21,941 nucleotides of DNA from JBLHKS01 sp047620505 (GCA_047620505.1 JBLHKS010000119.1:1-21941), one strand, 5' to 3'. Positions 7,747 through 16,600 are shown, numbered from the stretch's first letter. The notes: generated from the letters alone by a model not told the origin. A program made the numbers and translations.

Positions 7747-8997
7747 ATGTCGACCCTCTTTAAGCGCCCCAATTCAAAATACTGGCAGTGCGCCTTCACG
7801 AGTGCGACGGGCCGGCGTCTTTATAGGTCGACCAACCAGACGAAAAAAGGTAAGGCACGGGAGGTCGCTACGGAGTTTGAGAAGCGGGCTCGTAACCTCG
7901 ACCCCGAAGGGCAGCAGGAGCAGCGAGCCATGCTCGCCGTTCTTGAGGAGGCCACTACCGACGCTCTCCGGGGCAAACTGACCGGAGATCTTGGCCGCGA
8001 CTATCTTGAGCGGCTCCTTCACCTGGCTGGTTCGTCCGCAAACCTTCGAATCCCTTCAGTAGAGGAGTGGCTCGGAAAATGGCTGAACGATAAGAAACGC
8101 ACAACCAAAAAGGGTACCGCGGAGAGATACCGCTACGTGATCGAAGCTTTCTTGGAATTCCTGCCTCCGGAGAAACGAGTCGCGCCATTGACAGCATTGC
8201 AGTCGGATGACATCCAACAATTCAGGGACCGTTTGACCGACGACGGCAAAACCGCCGCTACCGTCAATCTTTCGGTGAAGACGCTGCGTGTCCCTTTAAA
8301 TCTGGCTCGAAAGCACGGATACATCCGAACGAATCCTGCTGAGCTCGTCGAAATCCTCAAGCTGAAGGGCAAGACAAAGACCGCCTTCACGCGTGCTCAG
8401 GTGGAGGCGCTGTTGAGGAAGGCTCACGAAAAATCCAAGATTTCGAGGACCGAGCGCGAACGGAACCTGTACCGGGACTGGGAGGTCGCGATCCTGGCCG
8501 CCTACTACACCGGACAGCGCCAATCGGACGTCGCAAACCTGAAATGGTCTCAGATCGATTTTGGACTTGGAGCCCTCAAGTTTCGTCAAACAAAAACCGA
8601 TACGGCGATCGTTGTTCCTCTTCGTCCTGAACTTGAAAATTCCCTGAAGGCCCTTCCCGGCTTGAATGATGCCGATGCACAAGTCTTCCCGGCCTTGTTT
8701 GGTAAAACTTCGGGTGGAAACAACGGCCTGTCCGGAATGTTTCGTCGCCTCATGGATGCAGCTGAGATAGAAAACACGACGATCGAGGGCAATGGAAAAG
8801 GGCGCAACCGGCGCGCGCTTACTTTTCACAGCCTTCGCCATGCCTTCAACTCACATTTGGCGGAAGCGGGAGTTCCTCAAGAAGTGAGACAGCTGCTGAC
8901 GGGGCACGCGAGCGGAAGTGTGAACGATCGATATACCCACTTGGGGCTTGAGGTTCTTCGTGATGCGGTGGGAAAACTGCCCAAGCTGTGTAATTAA
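7747..8997 (+). CDS. int: Tyrosine recombinase / phage-type integrase
   Basis: The protein has 416 residues from ATG 7747. The frame is open a little further to a TTG at 7711, but those codons overlap the tandem repeat, and MSTLFKRPNSKYW reads like a normal N-terminus of this family. Residues about 105-200 form a core-binding SAM-like domain. The catalytic domain runs from about 215 to 405. All six active-site residues are visible: R258 (TGQRQSDVANLKW), K283 (QTKTD), H361 and R364 (HSLRH), H387 (GHAS) and the nucleophile Y396 (DRYTHL). The protein should cut and rejoin DNA at att sites. The tRNA-like inverted repeat just upstream is the likely substrate. The gene appears intact, so the element may have been mobile recently, although no clear second att site is found in this window. 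Confidence 0.92.
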   Translation: MSTLFKRPNSKYWQCAFTSATGRRLYRSTNQTKKGKAREVATEFEKRARNLDPEGQQEQRAMLAVLEEATTDALRGKLTGDLGRDYLERLLHLAGSSANLRIPSVEEWLGKWLNDKKRTTKKGTAERYRYVIEAFLEFLPPEKRVAPLTALQSDDIQQFRDRLTDDGKTAATVNLSVKTLRVPLNLARKHGYIRTNPAELVEILKLKGKTKTAFTRAQVEALLRKAHEKSKISRTERERNLYRDWEVAILAAYYTGQRQSDVANLKWSQIDFGLGALKFRQTKTDTAIVVPLRPELENSLKALPGLNDADAQVFPALFGKTSGGNNGLSGMFRRLMDAAEIENTTIEGNGKGRNRRALTFHSLRHAFNSHLAEAGVPQEVRQLLTGHASGSVNDRYTHLGLEVLRDAVGKLPKLCN

Positions 8998-9000
8998 ACG

Positions 9001-9198
9001 GGGGGGGACGATCTGCGGATGGAACCGGTGGCGAATCTTGCTGGCGATCAAAGAGCAAAGCGCCAACGACCTTCCACCCACAGGATCAACGAGGCCAACT
9101 TGAGCCGTGTGTTATCTTAGCGCCTGGAAACTCAACATCCATCGACGGAGCGAGAACCCGAGCCCTCGGAGTTCTTGAGTCCGTTCAAGGTGACGGTC
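9001..9198. other. Short non-coding stretch after the integrase
   Basis: It begins with a run of eight G (9000-9007). No gene or terminator that I can support is present. The reading frame of the following small ORF is open from 9121, so part of this stretch may belong to a truncated gene. Confidence 0.4.
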
Positions 9199-9339
9199 AT
9201 GAACAGTCGCCGAAACTGGATTCCGATGTGCGAGGTTGAGGAGCTTGCGGAAGCCATCGCTGCGGCATCCCGCTACGCCGACATCCTTGGTGAGGGCCGG
9301 GTGAAGTTGCTGGATTCGAACCGCAGGGTGATGGGCTGA
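9199..9339 (+). CDS. Small hypothetical ORF or gene fragment
   Basis: The ATG at 9199 gives 46 residues. The frame is open upstream to 9121, with alternative GTG (9190) and TTG (9175) starts, and would then begin EFLSPFKVTVMNSRRNW. Codon third positions are mostly G or C, as in neighbouring real genes. The translation looks protein-like, with a helix CEVEELAEAIAAASRYADIL and a basic end VKLLDSNRRVMG. I recognise no family. It may be a small accessory gene of the integrase-bearing element, or the tail of a longer gene whose front is lost. Confidence 0.35.
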   Translation: MNSRRNWIPMCEVEELAEAIAAASRYADILGEGRVKLLDSNRRVMG

Positions 9340-9407
9340 TCGGTGGATCAGCCTGGAGTTCAATCCGCGCAGCTTGATCCACGCCGCCGATTGGCTAAGG
9401 TTTCTTA

Positions 9408-9572
9408 ATGAATGTCTCCTCAACTCCCGAGCAACAACTGGAAGATCCGCCGGCGGAGAGCATCGCCCCTCCACCCCTCGATGACCTCGACGATGATCTT
9501 GAGGGAGAAGAACTGGGTGTGCGCGAGGGCGCGGCGTGTTCCCTGGACGACGATTGCGAGGTTTGTCAGTGA
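9408..9572 (+). CDS. Small acidic protein with C-terminal CEVC motif
   Basis: A 54-residue ORF from ATG 9408. A Shine-Dalgarno-like TAAGG ends 7 bases before the ATG, which is better than for most genes here. The sequence is Pro/Asp/Glu-rich (PPPLDDLDDDLEGEEL) and ends ACSLDDDCEVCQ, with three Cys including CxxC. This could bind a metal, but no family is recognised. The same frame continues after the stop into a P-type ATPase-like fragment at 9579, which is probably coincidence or a decayed join. Together with the ORF at 9199 it could be cargo of the integrase element. Confidence 0.4.
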   Translation: MNVSSTPEQQLEDPPAESIAPPPLDDLDDDLEGEELGVREGAACSLDDDCEVCQ

Positions 9573-9578
9573 TCTTCT

Positions 9579-9695
9579 GAGCCTGAAGCCGTCGCCAACG
9601 AGCTTGGCCTCGATGGCGTCTGCGCTCAGCTCGCGCCGCAGGACAAGAACGCCATCATCAGAGGTCTCAAAGTGCAGGGCCACGTCGTCGCAATC
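9579..9695 (+). pseudogene. Fragment of a P-type metal ATPase
   Basis: Thirty-nine codons read EPEAVANELGLDGVCAQL, then APQDKNAIIRGLKVQGHVVAI. This closely follows the segment of P-type (P1B-like) ATPases between the GDN motif and the hinge GDGxND: AxELGIDxVxAxLxPEDKxxxIxxLxxxGxxVAM. The hinge motif and everything after it are missing, as are the DKTGT phosphorylation site and the membrane segments before it. It is a relic of a metal-exporting ATPase, in keeping with the metal-resistance locus next door. Confidence 0.65.
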
Positions 9696-9710
9696 AGCTT
9701 AATCGCTAAA

Positions 9711-10190
9711 TCAACGGACCTCCTGGACCTTCAATTCCTCGACTTTTCCTAGCTCTTTGGTAGACATCGAGAGGGTTCTGATTTTTCGTCCATTTTCGAA
9801 GCGATTCGAGATTTTGGAGAACAGGGCCAGAAGCATCGAGGAGCCGACGTTGACTCCGCCGCCATGAATCCAGCTCATCGGCGCCGCGTCGGCCGCGCTC
9901 GGTTCGGAGAGGCGAAGGCCGATTAAAAGAGCGGGGATCGCGAAGACCAAACCCGCCAATGGACCGGCTACCGCTACATCGAACAAGGCGCGCCGGTTCG
10001 GGCTGAGGGACTTCATTTTGACGAACGCGCCCAAAGGTGCCGAGGCCGAATGGAACGGGAATGAAGAAGGGCTGCGTGACGCGGAGACCGTTCTTACGCG
10101 CGATGAAGTAGGTGGTCGAGTTCGTGAGCGGCGAGGATCAAGAGCAGGCCCAGACTGTAGGGCAAGCCAGCGAACACGGAGAGCGGGTTT
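9711..10190 (-). pseudogene. Site-2 protease (M50) fragment with two frameshifts
   Basis: Starting near 10190 the translation reads ENPLSVFAGLPYSLGLLL, ILAAHELDH, then (after one extra base near 10111) YFIARKNGLRVTQPFFIPVP, FGLGTF and (after a second extra base in the C run at 10030-10032) GAFVKMKS, with a GPLAG membrane motif further on. This is the zinc-site HExxH (HELDH, where HELGH is usual) and following core of M50 intramembrane proteases. Homology ends near 9807 at GGGVNVGSSMLLALFSKI, after which 31 unrelated codons run to the stop at 9711. The front of the gene is replaced by an ECF sigma fragment. The gene is dead unless the two extra bases are sequencing errors. Confidence 0.7.
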
Positions 10191-10356
10191 TCACAAACGT
10201 GCGCGAGAGAATGTCTTCGGCTTCGCCCACATCGCGGACGTAGCGAAAAATGAAGGAGAATAGCAGGTTCTTGTGATCGGAAATGATGGTCTCCAACGCG
10301 GCTTCGTCGCCGTTCTGGAAACGCGAGATCAACACTCGATCGTTTACCTCGGGCAT
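10190..10356 (-). pseudogene. N-terminal fragment of an ECF sigma factor
   Basis: From ATG 10356 the sequence is a clear sigma region 2 start: LISRFQNGDEAALETIISDH, then IFRYVRDVGEAEDILSRTFVK. It parallels the intact sigma at 11345-12046 (LVKRFQSGDEDSLKGIIREH, ADILSQTFVKAW) but is clearly diverged, so it is a paralogue and not a recent copy. It stops after TFVK, where the M50 protease relic begins. The rest of region 2 and all of region 4 are missing. It lies 28 bases beyond the stop of the CnrX-like sensor gene on the same strand. Confidence 0.75.
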
Positions 10357-10384
10357 GGCGAGCTTCGGTAAATTCGTCAGGAAA

Positions 10385-10846
10385 TCAGTCGTGACTCAAC
10401 GCATCGCCGGCAAGCTCCAGCAGCCGATCATACTGCTCGGGCGTGAGCACCTCCTCCATTTCGATGAGATGCTCGATGGTGGCCTTCTGCAACTCCGCCA
10501 TGGCGTGGTGAATCTTTTCCACCGCCGCTTCGACGCGAGGTGTGTAGGACCGGTCCTCTTTCAACACCTTGGCCAACTCCGCATTTGCTGAGGCCAACGC
10601 GGCTTCGCGGGCGGACTCGGTCGAGGCGAAGCGCGCTTCGATTTCCTCCAGTTCAACTTCTTGTTCGGCGGTGAGATTCAGCTGCTCGTGAAGCCAGTCG
10701 TGCGCGTCTTCATGGCTCATGTGGCCGACCGCGGCCCCGCCGATCACGAGCTTCATCGCGATGGCGCAACCGATGGCGCAACCGAAGAGCGCGGCTAGAA
10801 AGACCGCGAACAAAAGCGGCAGGGATTTGCGCCAGTCGGCGGTCAT
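10385..10846 (-). CDS. CnrX-like periplasmic metal sensor
   Basis: The protein has 153 residues. The ATG at 10846 overlaps the stop of the upstream gene (ATGA), so translation is probably coupled. An N-terminal membrane anchor (about 9-36) is followed by a periplasmic all-helical domain, beginning HMSHEDAHDWLHEQLNL. Candidate ligands are H49, H53, E70, H126 and M130. Their spacing (+4, +17, +56, +4) is the same as for His42, His46, Glu63, His119 and Met123 of Cupriavidus CnrX, as I remember that Ni/Co sensor. Metal binding outside the cytoplasm would release the sigma factor held by the anti-sigma partner. Related Spy/CpxP/ZraP helical proteins are the alternative, but the ligand pattern favours CnrX. 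Confidence 0.8.
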   Translation of the reverse strand: MTADWRKSLPLLFAVFLAALFGCAIGCAIAMKLVIGGAAVGHMSHEDAHDWLHEQLNLTAEQEVELEEIEARFASTESAREAALASANAELAKVLKEDRSYTPRVEAAVEKIHHAMAELQKATIEHLIEMEEVLTPEQYDRLLELAGDALSHD

Positions 10847-11184
10847 TGGTGAAGGAGGCTGTGGGGCGAATCGCCGCTGTGAGGGTGGAAAACATCCAGA
10901 GCAAGCGCCTCGCGCGCGGCGAGCGCCTGCGACGCGTGAGTCATGCTCGGCGCCATCGAGCCGATGATCAGCCCGATTCCGAGCGCGACGACAGCAACGG
11001 CTCCAGCAAAGGCCAACGCGCGATTGAGCATCAACGAGATCCACCCGGCTTCGGGCTCGTCCGCGTCCCCGCCTTGAAGGCGGATTTCGCGAAGGACGCG
11101 GCTCTCCAGATTCGTCGGGGGCGCGGGAATCGAATCGTCGTGTTTGAGTTCGTCTAGGAGTTGATCGAGGCGTTCGTCGTCCAT
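10843..11184 (-). CDS. Small single-TM anti-sigma-like protein (CnrY-type role)
   Basis: The protein has 113 residues: a charged cytoplasmic N-terminus (MDDERLDQLLDELKHDD), one transmembrane helix at about 55-78, and a short C-terminal outside part with several His (VFHPHSGDSPHSLLHQ). There is no recognisable zinc anti-sigma motif. The gene lies between an ECF sigma gene and a CnrX-like sensor, and its size and topology match CnrY, which holds sigma CnrH at the membrane. The function is inferred from context and topology. The stop overlaps the sensor ATG. A similar protein is encoded at 21282, also just before a sensor gene. Expression probably starts from the promoter-like motif at 11297-11322. 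Confidence 0.7.
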   Translation of the reverse strand: MDDERLDQLLDELKHDDSIPAPPTNLESRVLREIRLQGGDADEPEAGWISLMLNRALAFAGAVAVVALGIGLIIGSMAPSMTHASQALAAREALALDVFHPHSGDSPHSLLHQ

Positions 11185-11232
11185 TTTCGTTGGGGGATGA
11201 GGTCTGAGTTGAGCGGCGGCAGTCGGCCTTTA

Positions 11233-11268
11233 CCTTCGTTGTTGGGGCCTTATGGGCCGGAACGAAGG
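11233..11268 (-). promoter_or_regulatory. Hairpin in the leader of the anti-sigma/sensor genes
   Basis: A perfect 8-bp inverted repeat (CCTTCGTT / AACGAAGG) encloses a smaller GGCC..GGCC repeat. It lies between the sigma stop (11345) and the anti-sigma ATG (11184). No T-run follows on either strand, so it is not a standard intrinsic terminator. It could limit read-through from the sigma gene or stabilise the mRNA. Confidence 0.4.
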
Positions 11269-11296
11269 GCGCGATTGTCGACTCTTTTCACCTCAT

Positions 11297-11322
11297 TTCA
11301 ACGCCATGAAACCGGTTTCCCC
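11297..11322 (-). promoter_or_regulatory. Putative ECF promoter of the anti-sigma/sensor pair
   Basis: On the minus strand GGGGAAACC (from 11322) is followed, with its start 17 bases upstream of the second element, by GGCGTTGAA (11305-11297). The same two blocks at the same spacing occur before the tolC-like gene (GGGGTAAAC and GGCGTTCAA, 21196-21171). Over 26 aligned positions 18 are identical. The similarity between two intergenic regions of one regulon suggests -35 and -10 elements of the local ECF sigma. A palindrome GAAACCGGTTTC (11308-11319) overlaps the -35 block. Confidence 0.5.
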
Positions 11323-11344
11323 TCGGAATTTCGACAAAAAGTGG

Positions 11345-12046
11345 TCAAATTCTGCCAGTCCTCCCCGAATCGGGGTTGTCGCCCAGTTTTCCCTGCAGAG
11401 TCACCTTCAGCCTCTGGCGCGCGCGGTAGAGGCGCATCTCGACGGTCTTAAGGCTGCAACCCAGCAGCTGCCCAGCTTCGCGATGGCTGTGGCCCTCCAA
11501 ATGACACAGCGCGATGGCTTCTCGCAGGTCACGTGGCAGCTCGTCGATCGCGACGCGCAGCAATTGGGATTCCTCCCGGAGCATCGTCTGGTCCGCAGAG
11601 TTCGATTCGTCCGTCAACTGCTCAGTCTGCGCTTCGTTGAGGGTCTCGATATCGGTCTGCATCGCCGCGAAATCCGCGGGGTGACGCTTGCGACGGCGGC
11701 CCCAATCGTGGCAGAGATTGCTGGCGATTTTGAAGAGCCAAGTCTTGAACTTCGCCCGCGGCTTGTAGCGGTCCCGGCTGCGCCACGCTTTGACGAACGT
11801 CTGCGAGAGGATGTCGGCGGCCTCGGTCTCGTCGCGGACTTGGCGGTAGATATAACTGAAGATCGGGCCTTGATGCTCGCGGATGATCCCCTTCAACGAG
11901 TCCTCGTCGCCAGATTGGAATCGCTTCACCAATGCGGCTTCCTTTTCGCGCGCCGGGTCGGTGGACTGAGCGCTTCGGGCTTCGCCAAAGAACGGAAAAG
12001 GAGCAGCCTCGTCTCCGAACAAATGGGAAATGGCGGAGGCGCTCAT
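11345..12046 (-). CDS. ECF-family RNA polymerase sigma factor (CnrH-type role)
   Basis: The protein has 233 residues. Region 2 spans about 38-115, with RFQSGDEDSLKGIIREHQ, YIYRQVRDETEAADILSQTF and KTWLFKIASNLCHDWGRRRKR. Region 4 spans about 166-215, with IDELPRDLREAIALCHLEG and a helix-turn-helix HREAGQLLGCSLKTVEMRLY. There is no region 3, as usual for ECF sigmas. The first 37 residues are longer than typical and not conserved-looking, so a later start is possible. It lies downstream of the pump operon on the same strand and upstream of the anti-sigma-like and CnrX-like genes, and it is probably released when the sensor binds metal. The 72 bases before its ATG lack the promoter motif found elsewhere in the locus. 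Confidence 0.92.
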   Translation of the reverse strand: MSASAISHLFGDEAAPFPFFGEARSAQSTDPAREKEAALVKRFQSGDEDSLKGIIREHQGPIFSYIYRQVRDETEAADILSQTFVKAWRSRDRYKPRAKFKTWLFKIASNLCHDWGRRRKRHPADFAAMQTDIETLNEAQTEQLTDESNSADQTMLREESQLLRVAIDELPRDLREAIALCHLEGHSHREAGQLLGCSLKTVEMRLYRARQRLKVTLQGKLGDNPDSGRTGRI

Positions 12047-12118
12047 GAGTCATAGATTGGACGCTTTGCCCGAAACACGCACTGCCGTGATTGCCAGACA
12101 TTGCGCGCGGATTGACCG

Positions 12119-13681
12119 CTATTCGGGCGTTTCAAGCCACTTCGGCGCCGTTTCGGGATCGATGTCGAACACGGCGAGACCGAGCGTCAAAAAAATCACC
12201 GTAATCACGATCACGCCGATCAAATTGAGGACGATGCCGATCTTGACCATCTGCCAGATTTGAATCCGGCCGCTGCCGAAGACGATCGCGTTTGGAGGCG
12301 TCGCGACCGGCATCATGAAGGCGCAGGACGCCGCCAACGCGGCCGGGATCATGAGCAGAAGCGGATGCGTGTCCATGCTCGTGGCCATGGAGCCGAGGAT
12401 CGGCAACACCATTTCCGTGGTGGCGGTATTCGAGGTTAGCTCGGTGAGAAATGTCAGCGACACGCTGATGATCGGGATCATCACAACTGGCGGCGTGCCT
12501 TCGAGATTGGAGAAGCCGCCGCCGATGAATTTCGAGAGTCCGGACTCGTGAAACCCGGTCGCCAGCGCAAAACCGCCGCCGAAAAGCAGGACGATGTGCC
12601 ACGGCAGCTGCTGGAAGACGCCGAGGTCCAAAAGCGCCCGAGGTTGGTCGCCGTTGGGGGCTCGATTGGACGCCGGAATCACGAAGAGCAACAGCGCCAT
12701 CGCGATCGCGACTGTCCCGTCGTCGATCATACCCGTCGTATTCGGCAAGAGCCGCGACCATCCCGGAATCGAGAGCGATCCCACCTGCAAGTCCGCGCGA
12801 AACACCCACAACAACGCCGTCAGGCCAAACACGATCGCGACCATGATTTCTTCGAATCGGATCCGGCCGAGCGAGCGGTATTCAGACTCGATCACGTCTT
12901 TGGAAAGCCGAAGATCATCCGGCGAACGGTAAAAGACCCGCGTTAGCATAAACCAGACAATTCCCAGCATCGTGACCGTGAGCGGCAGCCCCATAATGAA
13001 CCACTGGCCAAACGTGATCGGCGGCGCTTGCGGAAAAATGATCGCGTAAATCCGCGTCAGTGAGAGATTCGGCGGCGTGCCCACCAGCGTCGCGATCCCG
13101 CCGACGCTCGCGCCGTAAGCGATCCCTAACAAGAGCGCCACGCTGAGGTTTTTGGTGCGCTCTTTGCCGAAGGCGGCTTCCTCCTGTTTGATGATCGCGA
13201 GCCCGATTGCCAACATCATGATCGCCGTCGCCGTGTTCGAAATCCACATCGAGAGAAACGCCGAGGCTAACATGAAACTCAAGACCAGCCGCGACGGCCC
13301 GCCGCCGACCGCGCGGATGATGAGCAGCGCGATGCGTTTGTGGAGGTTCCAGCGCTCCATCGCCAGCGCGATGAGGAAGCCGCCGACGAAGAGAAAGATG
13401 ACGTGGTTCACGTAGATCGGAGCGGTATCCTTGGTGCTGAGGATCCCGAGCAACGGATAGAGCACGAGCGGCAACAGCGCCGTCGCCGCCAGCGGGAGTG
13501 CCTCGGTGATCCACCAAGTCGCCATCAGGATCGCCACGGCGGCCATCCGCGTTACTGTGGGATCGCCGGGCTTGAAATCCCCGAAAATCAGAACCGCCAC
13601 GAACAGCACGATTCCAAGCGGCAGACCGATCCTTCGAGCCGTCCCGCGCTCGGCTCGCAGGCTCTGTTGAGGAGCATCCAT
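12119..13681 (-). CDS. DASS-family (SLC13-type) sodium:anion symporter
   Basis: The protein has 520 residues and about 11-13 membrane segments. It shows the paired signature of the family: SNT motifs at 148-150 (WISNTATAIM) and 417-419 (TELTSNTATTEM), and TPPN motifs at 202-205 and 461-464. These form the two pseudo-symmetric sodium/substrate sites. Known members move di- and tricarboxylates, sulfate or related anions; the substrate cannot be read from the sequence. The gene starts 13 bases after the stop of the CusA-like pump and is on the same strand, so it is probably co-transcribed with the metal efflux genes. That linkage is unusual. A role in supplying or removing a metal-chelating or co-exported anion is speculation. 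Confidence 0.88.
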   Translation of the reverse strand: MDAPQQSLRAERGTARRIGLPLGIVLFVAVLIFGDFKPGDPTVTRMAAVAILMATWWITEALPLAATALLPLVLYPLLGILSTKDTAPIYVNHVIFLFVGGFLIALAMERWNLHKRIALLIIRAVGGGPSRLVLSFMLASAFLSMWISNTATAIMMLAIGLAIIKQEEAAFGKERTKNLSVALLLGIAYGASVGGIATLVGTPPNLSLTRIYAIIFPQAPPITFGQWFIMGLPLTVTMLGIVWFMLTRVFYRSPDDLRLSKDVIESEYRSLGRIRFEEIMVAIVFGLTALLWVFRADLQVGSLSIPGWSRLLPNTTGMIDDGTVAIAMALLLFVIPASNRAPNGDQPRALLDLGVFQQLPWHIVLLFGGGFALATGFHESGLSKFIGGGFSNLEGTPPVVMIPIISVSLTFLTELTSNTATTEMVLPILGSMATSMDTHPLLLMIPAALAASCAFMMPVATPPNAIVFGSGRIQIWQMVKIGIVLNLIGVIVITVIFLTLGLAVFDIDPETAPKWLETPE

Positions 13682-13694
13682 CGTGGTTCGCTTG

Positions 13695-16600
13695 TCAGGA
13701 CGTGATCGTCCCAGCGTTCCGCGCTTTCATCTCCTCGATCCAGCAATAGAACGTCGGAACGACGAAGACGGTGAGGATCGCGATCGTCATACCTCCGAAG
13801 GTGGGAATGGCCATCGGCACCATCACGTCTGAGCCGCGACCGGTGGACGTGAGAACCGGCAAAAGCGCCAGCAAGGTCGTCGCGGTCGTCATCATCGCGG
13901 CGCGATTTCGGCGGGTGGCGGCTTCGATCGTGGCTTGGCGGATCTCGTCACGCGTCGTCGGCTTCGATTCTTTGAAACGCTGCTCCAAGTAGGTTCCCAT
14001 CAGCACGCCGTCATCGGTCGCGATTCCGAACAACGCCAAGAAGCCTACCCAAACGGCGACGCTCAGATTGATCGTGTGAACCTGAAACAGGTCGCGCATC
14101 GACGTCCCAAAGATCGAAATATCGAGAAACCAACCCTGACTGTACAACCAAAGCAGGATGAACCCGCCGGACCACGCCATCAGAATTCCGGAGAAGACCA
14201 AGAGCGTCGTGGTGACCTTCTTAAATTGAAGGTAGATGATGATGAAGATGATCAGCAGCGCCAGCGGGATGACCTGAAAAAGCTTCTTGGCGGCGCGAAC
14301 TTGGTTCTCGTAGTTCCCGGTGAATTCGTAGTGACAGCCAGCTAGATCGAGTGTGCCGTCCTTTTCCTTCTCCTTTAACCAATCTCTCGCGGCATCGACG
14401 ACATCGACTTCAGCGAAGTCCGGTTTCTTGTCGAAAATGACATAACCAACTAAGAACGTTTTCTCGCTCTTGATGACCTGCGGACCGCGCTTGTAGATGA
14501 TCTCGGACAGCTGTCCCAGCGGAATCTGGGTTCCATCCGGCGCTGGAATGAGGACGCCGCCGAGGCTCTCGATCGAGTCGCGCAACTCGCGTTGGTATCG
14601 CACTCGAACTGGGTATCGCTCGCGTCCTTCAACCGTCGTGGTGATGCGCCGACCGCCGACGGCGACCTCGATCACGTCCTGCACCGTCTTGATGTGAATC
14701 CCGTAACGCGCGATGGCTTTACGGTCGATGTCGATCTCTAGATACGGCTTACCCACGATCCTGTCCGCGAACACTGTCGGCGTGTCGATCGCCGGAACTT
14801 CCTTCAGCAGCTGCTCGATCCGGAGACCGACTTTTTCGATCGTTTCGAGGTCCGGTCCATAGACCTTGAGCCCCATCGGCGCGCGCATCCCGCTTTGCAG
14901 CATGACGAGTCGAGCTGCGATCGGTTGGAGTTTCGGCGCGGAGGTCGTGCCGGGGATTGCGGTAACCGCGATGACCTCCTTCCAAATGTCGTCCGGCGAC
15001 TGGATGTGGTCTCGCCATTGGCGGAAGACGCGGCCGCGCTTGTCGGGGATCAACTCGCCCGCGGCATCGCGCGGATACTCGCCCTTCTCGCGATCGTATT
15101 TGAAGCGAAGGCGATGTCCCTGCTTGTCGGATACGTACTCCGGTTTGTAGAGGATGATCGCCTCGAACATCGACACCGGCGCGGGGTCGAGCGGGCTCTC
15201 GACGCGCCCTAACTTGCCCACAACGCTTTCGACTTCCGGGATCGAGCGAATCGACTGATCCTGAATCTTCATCACGTCCATCGCCTCGCCGATCGAGGCG
15301 TGCGGCATCGTCGTCGGCATGAAGAGGAACGAGCCTTCATCCAATGACGGCATGAACTCTGAACCTAAGCCGGGAAAGGTGTGAAAGGCGCTCGACCAGA
15401 CCACGTTCTTCCGAGCCCACTCGGGAACGAACGCGAACACGCGACCCACGCCGAGCCAGATGAGCACGCCGGTGAAAATCACGAGCCCAACGGTGCTCGT
15501 CAGAACGATTTTGTGACGGAGGAACCATCCCAGCATCCGTGGGTAAAAATGAATGAAAAGCAGGCAGAGCCCCAGCAAGCCGCCAACGATCAGGATCACG
15601 AAAATCAGATTGAGCAGGCCCTTCTCTGGCCCAAGCGGCAGCCAGCTGTTCGCGAGCACGACGGCGAAAACGAAGGCCACGACCACGCCAATGATGGCCG
15701 AGGCGCGGTTGGCCCACGCTTCCGGGATGTTCTTCTGAGCAAGGCGGTAACCGGAGATCAGCGCGACCACGAGAACCGCCCACCACGGAAACCAGTTCGT
15801 GAAGAGCGCCAAGCCAAACGCGACCACCGCGAGGCCAATCTGGACGACCCACGTCCAAGCGGTTCTCTTCCGCTCATCGCGGAAGAGCAGGTGCGCCAGC
15901 GGTGGAATCAGGGTGAGGGCGATGATGATCGAAGCAGTCAGCGCGAAGGTCTTGGTGTAGGCCAACGGCTGGAACAGTTTACCTTCGGCGCCGATCATTG
16001 CGAAGACCGGCAGGAAGCTGACAATCGTCGTCAGAACCGCCGTGAGCACCGCGCTGCCGACTTCTGATGATGCCCGGAAAATGACTTCGAGCCGGTCTTC
16101 GCCGGGCTCGGCCTCGTCGAGGTGCTTGAGTATGTTTTCACAAATGACAATCCCCATGTCGACGATCGTGCCGATCGCGATGGCGATCCCTGACAAGGCC
16201 ACAATGTTCGCATCGACCTTGAACATTTTCATGGCGATGAACGTGATCAAAATCGCCATCGGCAGCATCATCGAGATCAGGAGCGAACTGCGCAGGTGCA
16301 GCACGATCAGCAGCACCACCATGATCGTGACGAGGATCTCTTCGCTGAGCGCGGTGTTGAGCGTGCCGAGCGTTTCGTGGATCAGCCCGGTCCGGTCGTA
16401 GAACGGCTCGATCGTGACTTTGCTGATGCGCCCGTCGCTCAATTCCATCTGCGGAAGCCCGGGCGAAATTTCGGCGATCTTCTCCTTCACGCGCTTGATC
16501 ACATCGAGCGGGTTAGCGCCATAACGAACTACCACGACCCCGCCGACGGCCTCCGCGCCTTCCTTATCGAGCGCGCCCCGCCGCAGCGCCGGTCCCAGTT

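Noticed and set aside
9420..9683. Minus-strand 87-codon ORF over the small acidic ORF and the ATPase relic
   Set aside because: The plus-strand frame is explained by a P-type ATPase fragment and a short ORF with a ribosome binding site; the minus frame has no support.
11233..11268. Rho-independent terminator between sigma and anti-sigma genes
   Set aside because: The hairpin is good but no T-run follows on either strand, so it is listed only as a leader hairpin.
12315..16401. Long ORFs antisense to the DASS and CusA-like genes
   Set aside because: They lie opposite clear coding sequence of high GC content and have no family features; they are typical antisense shadows.
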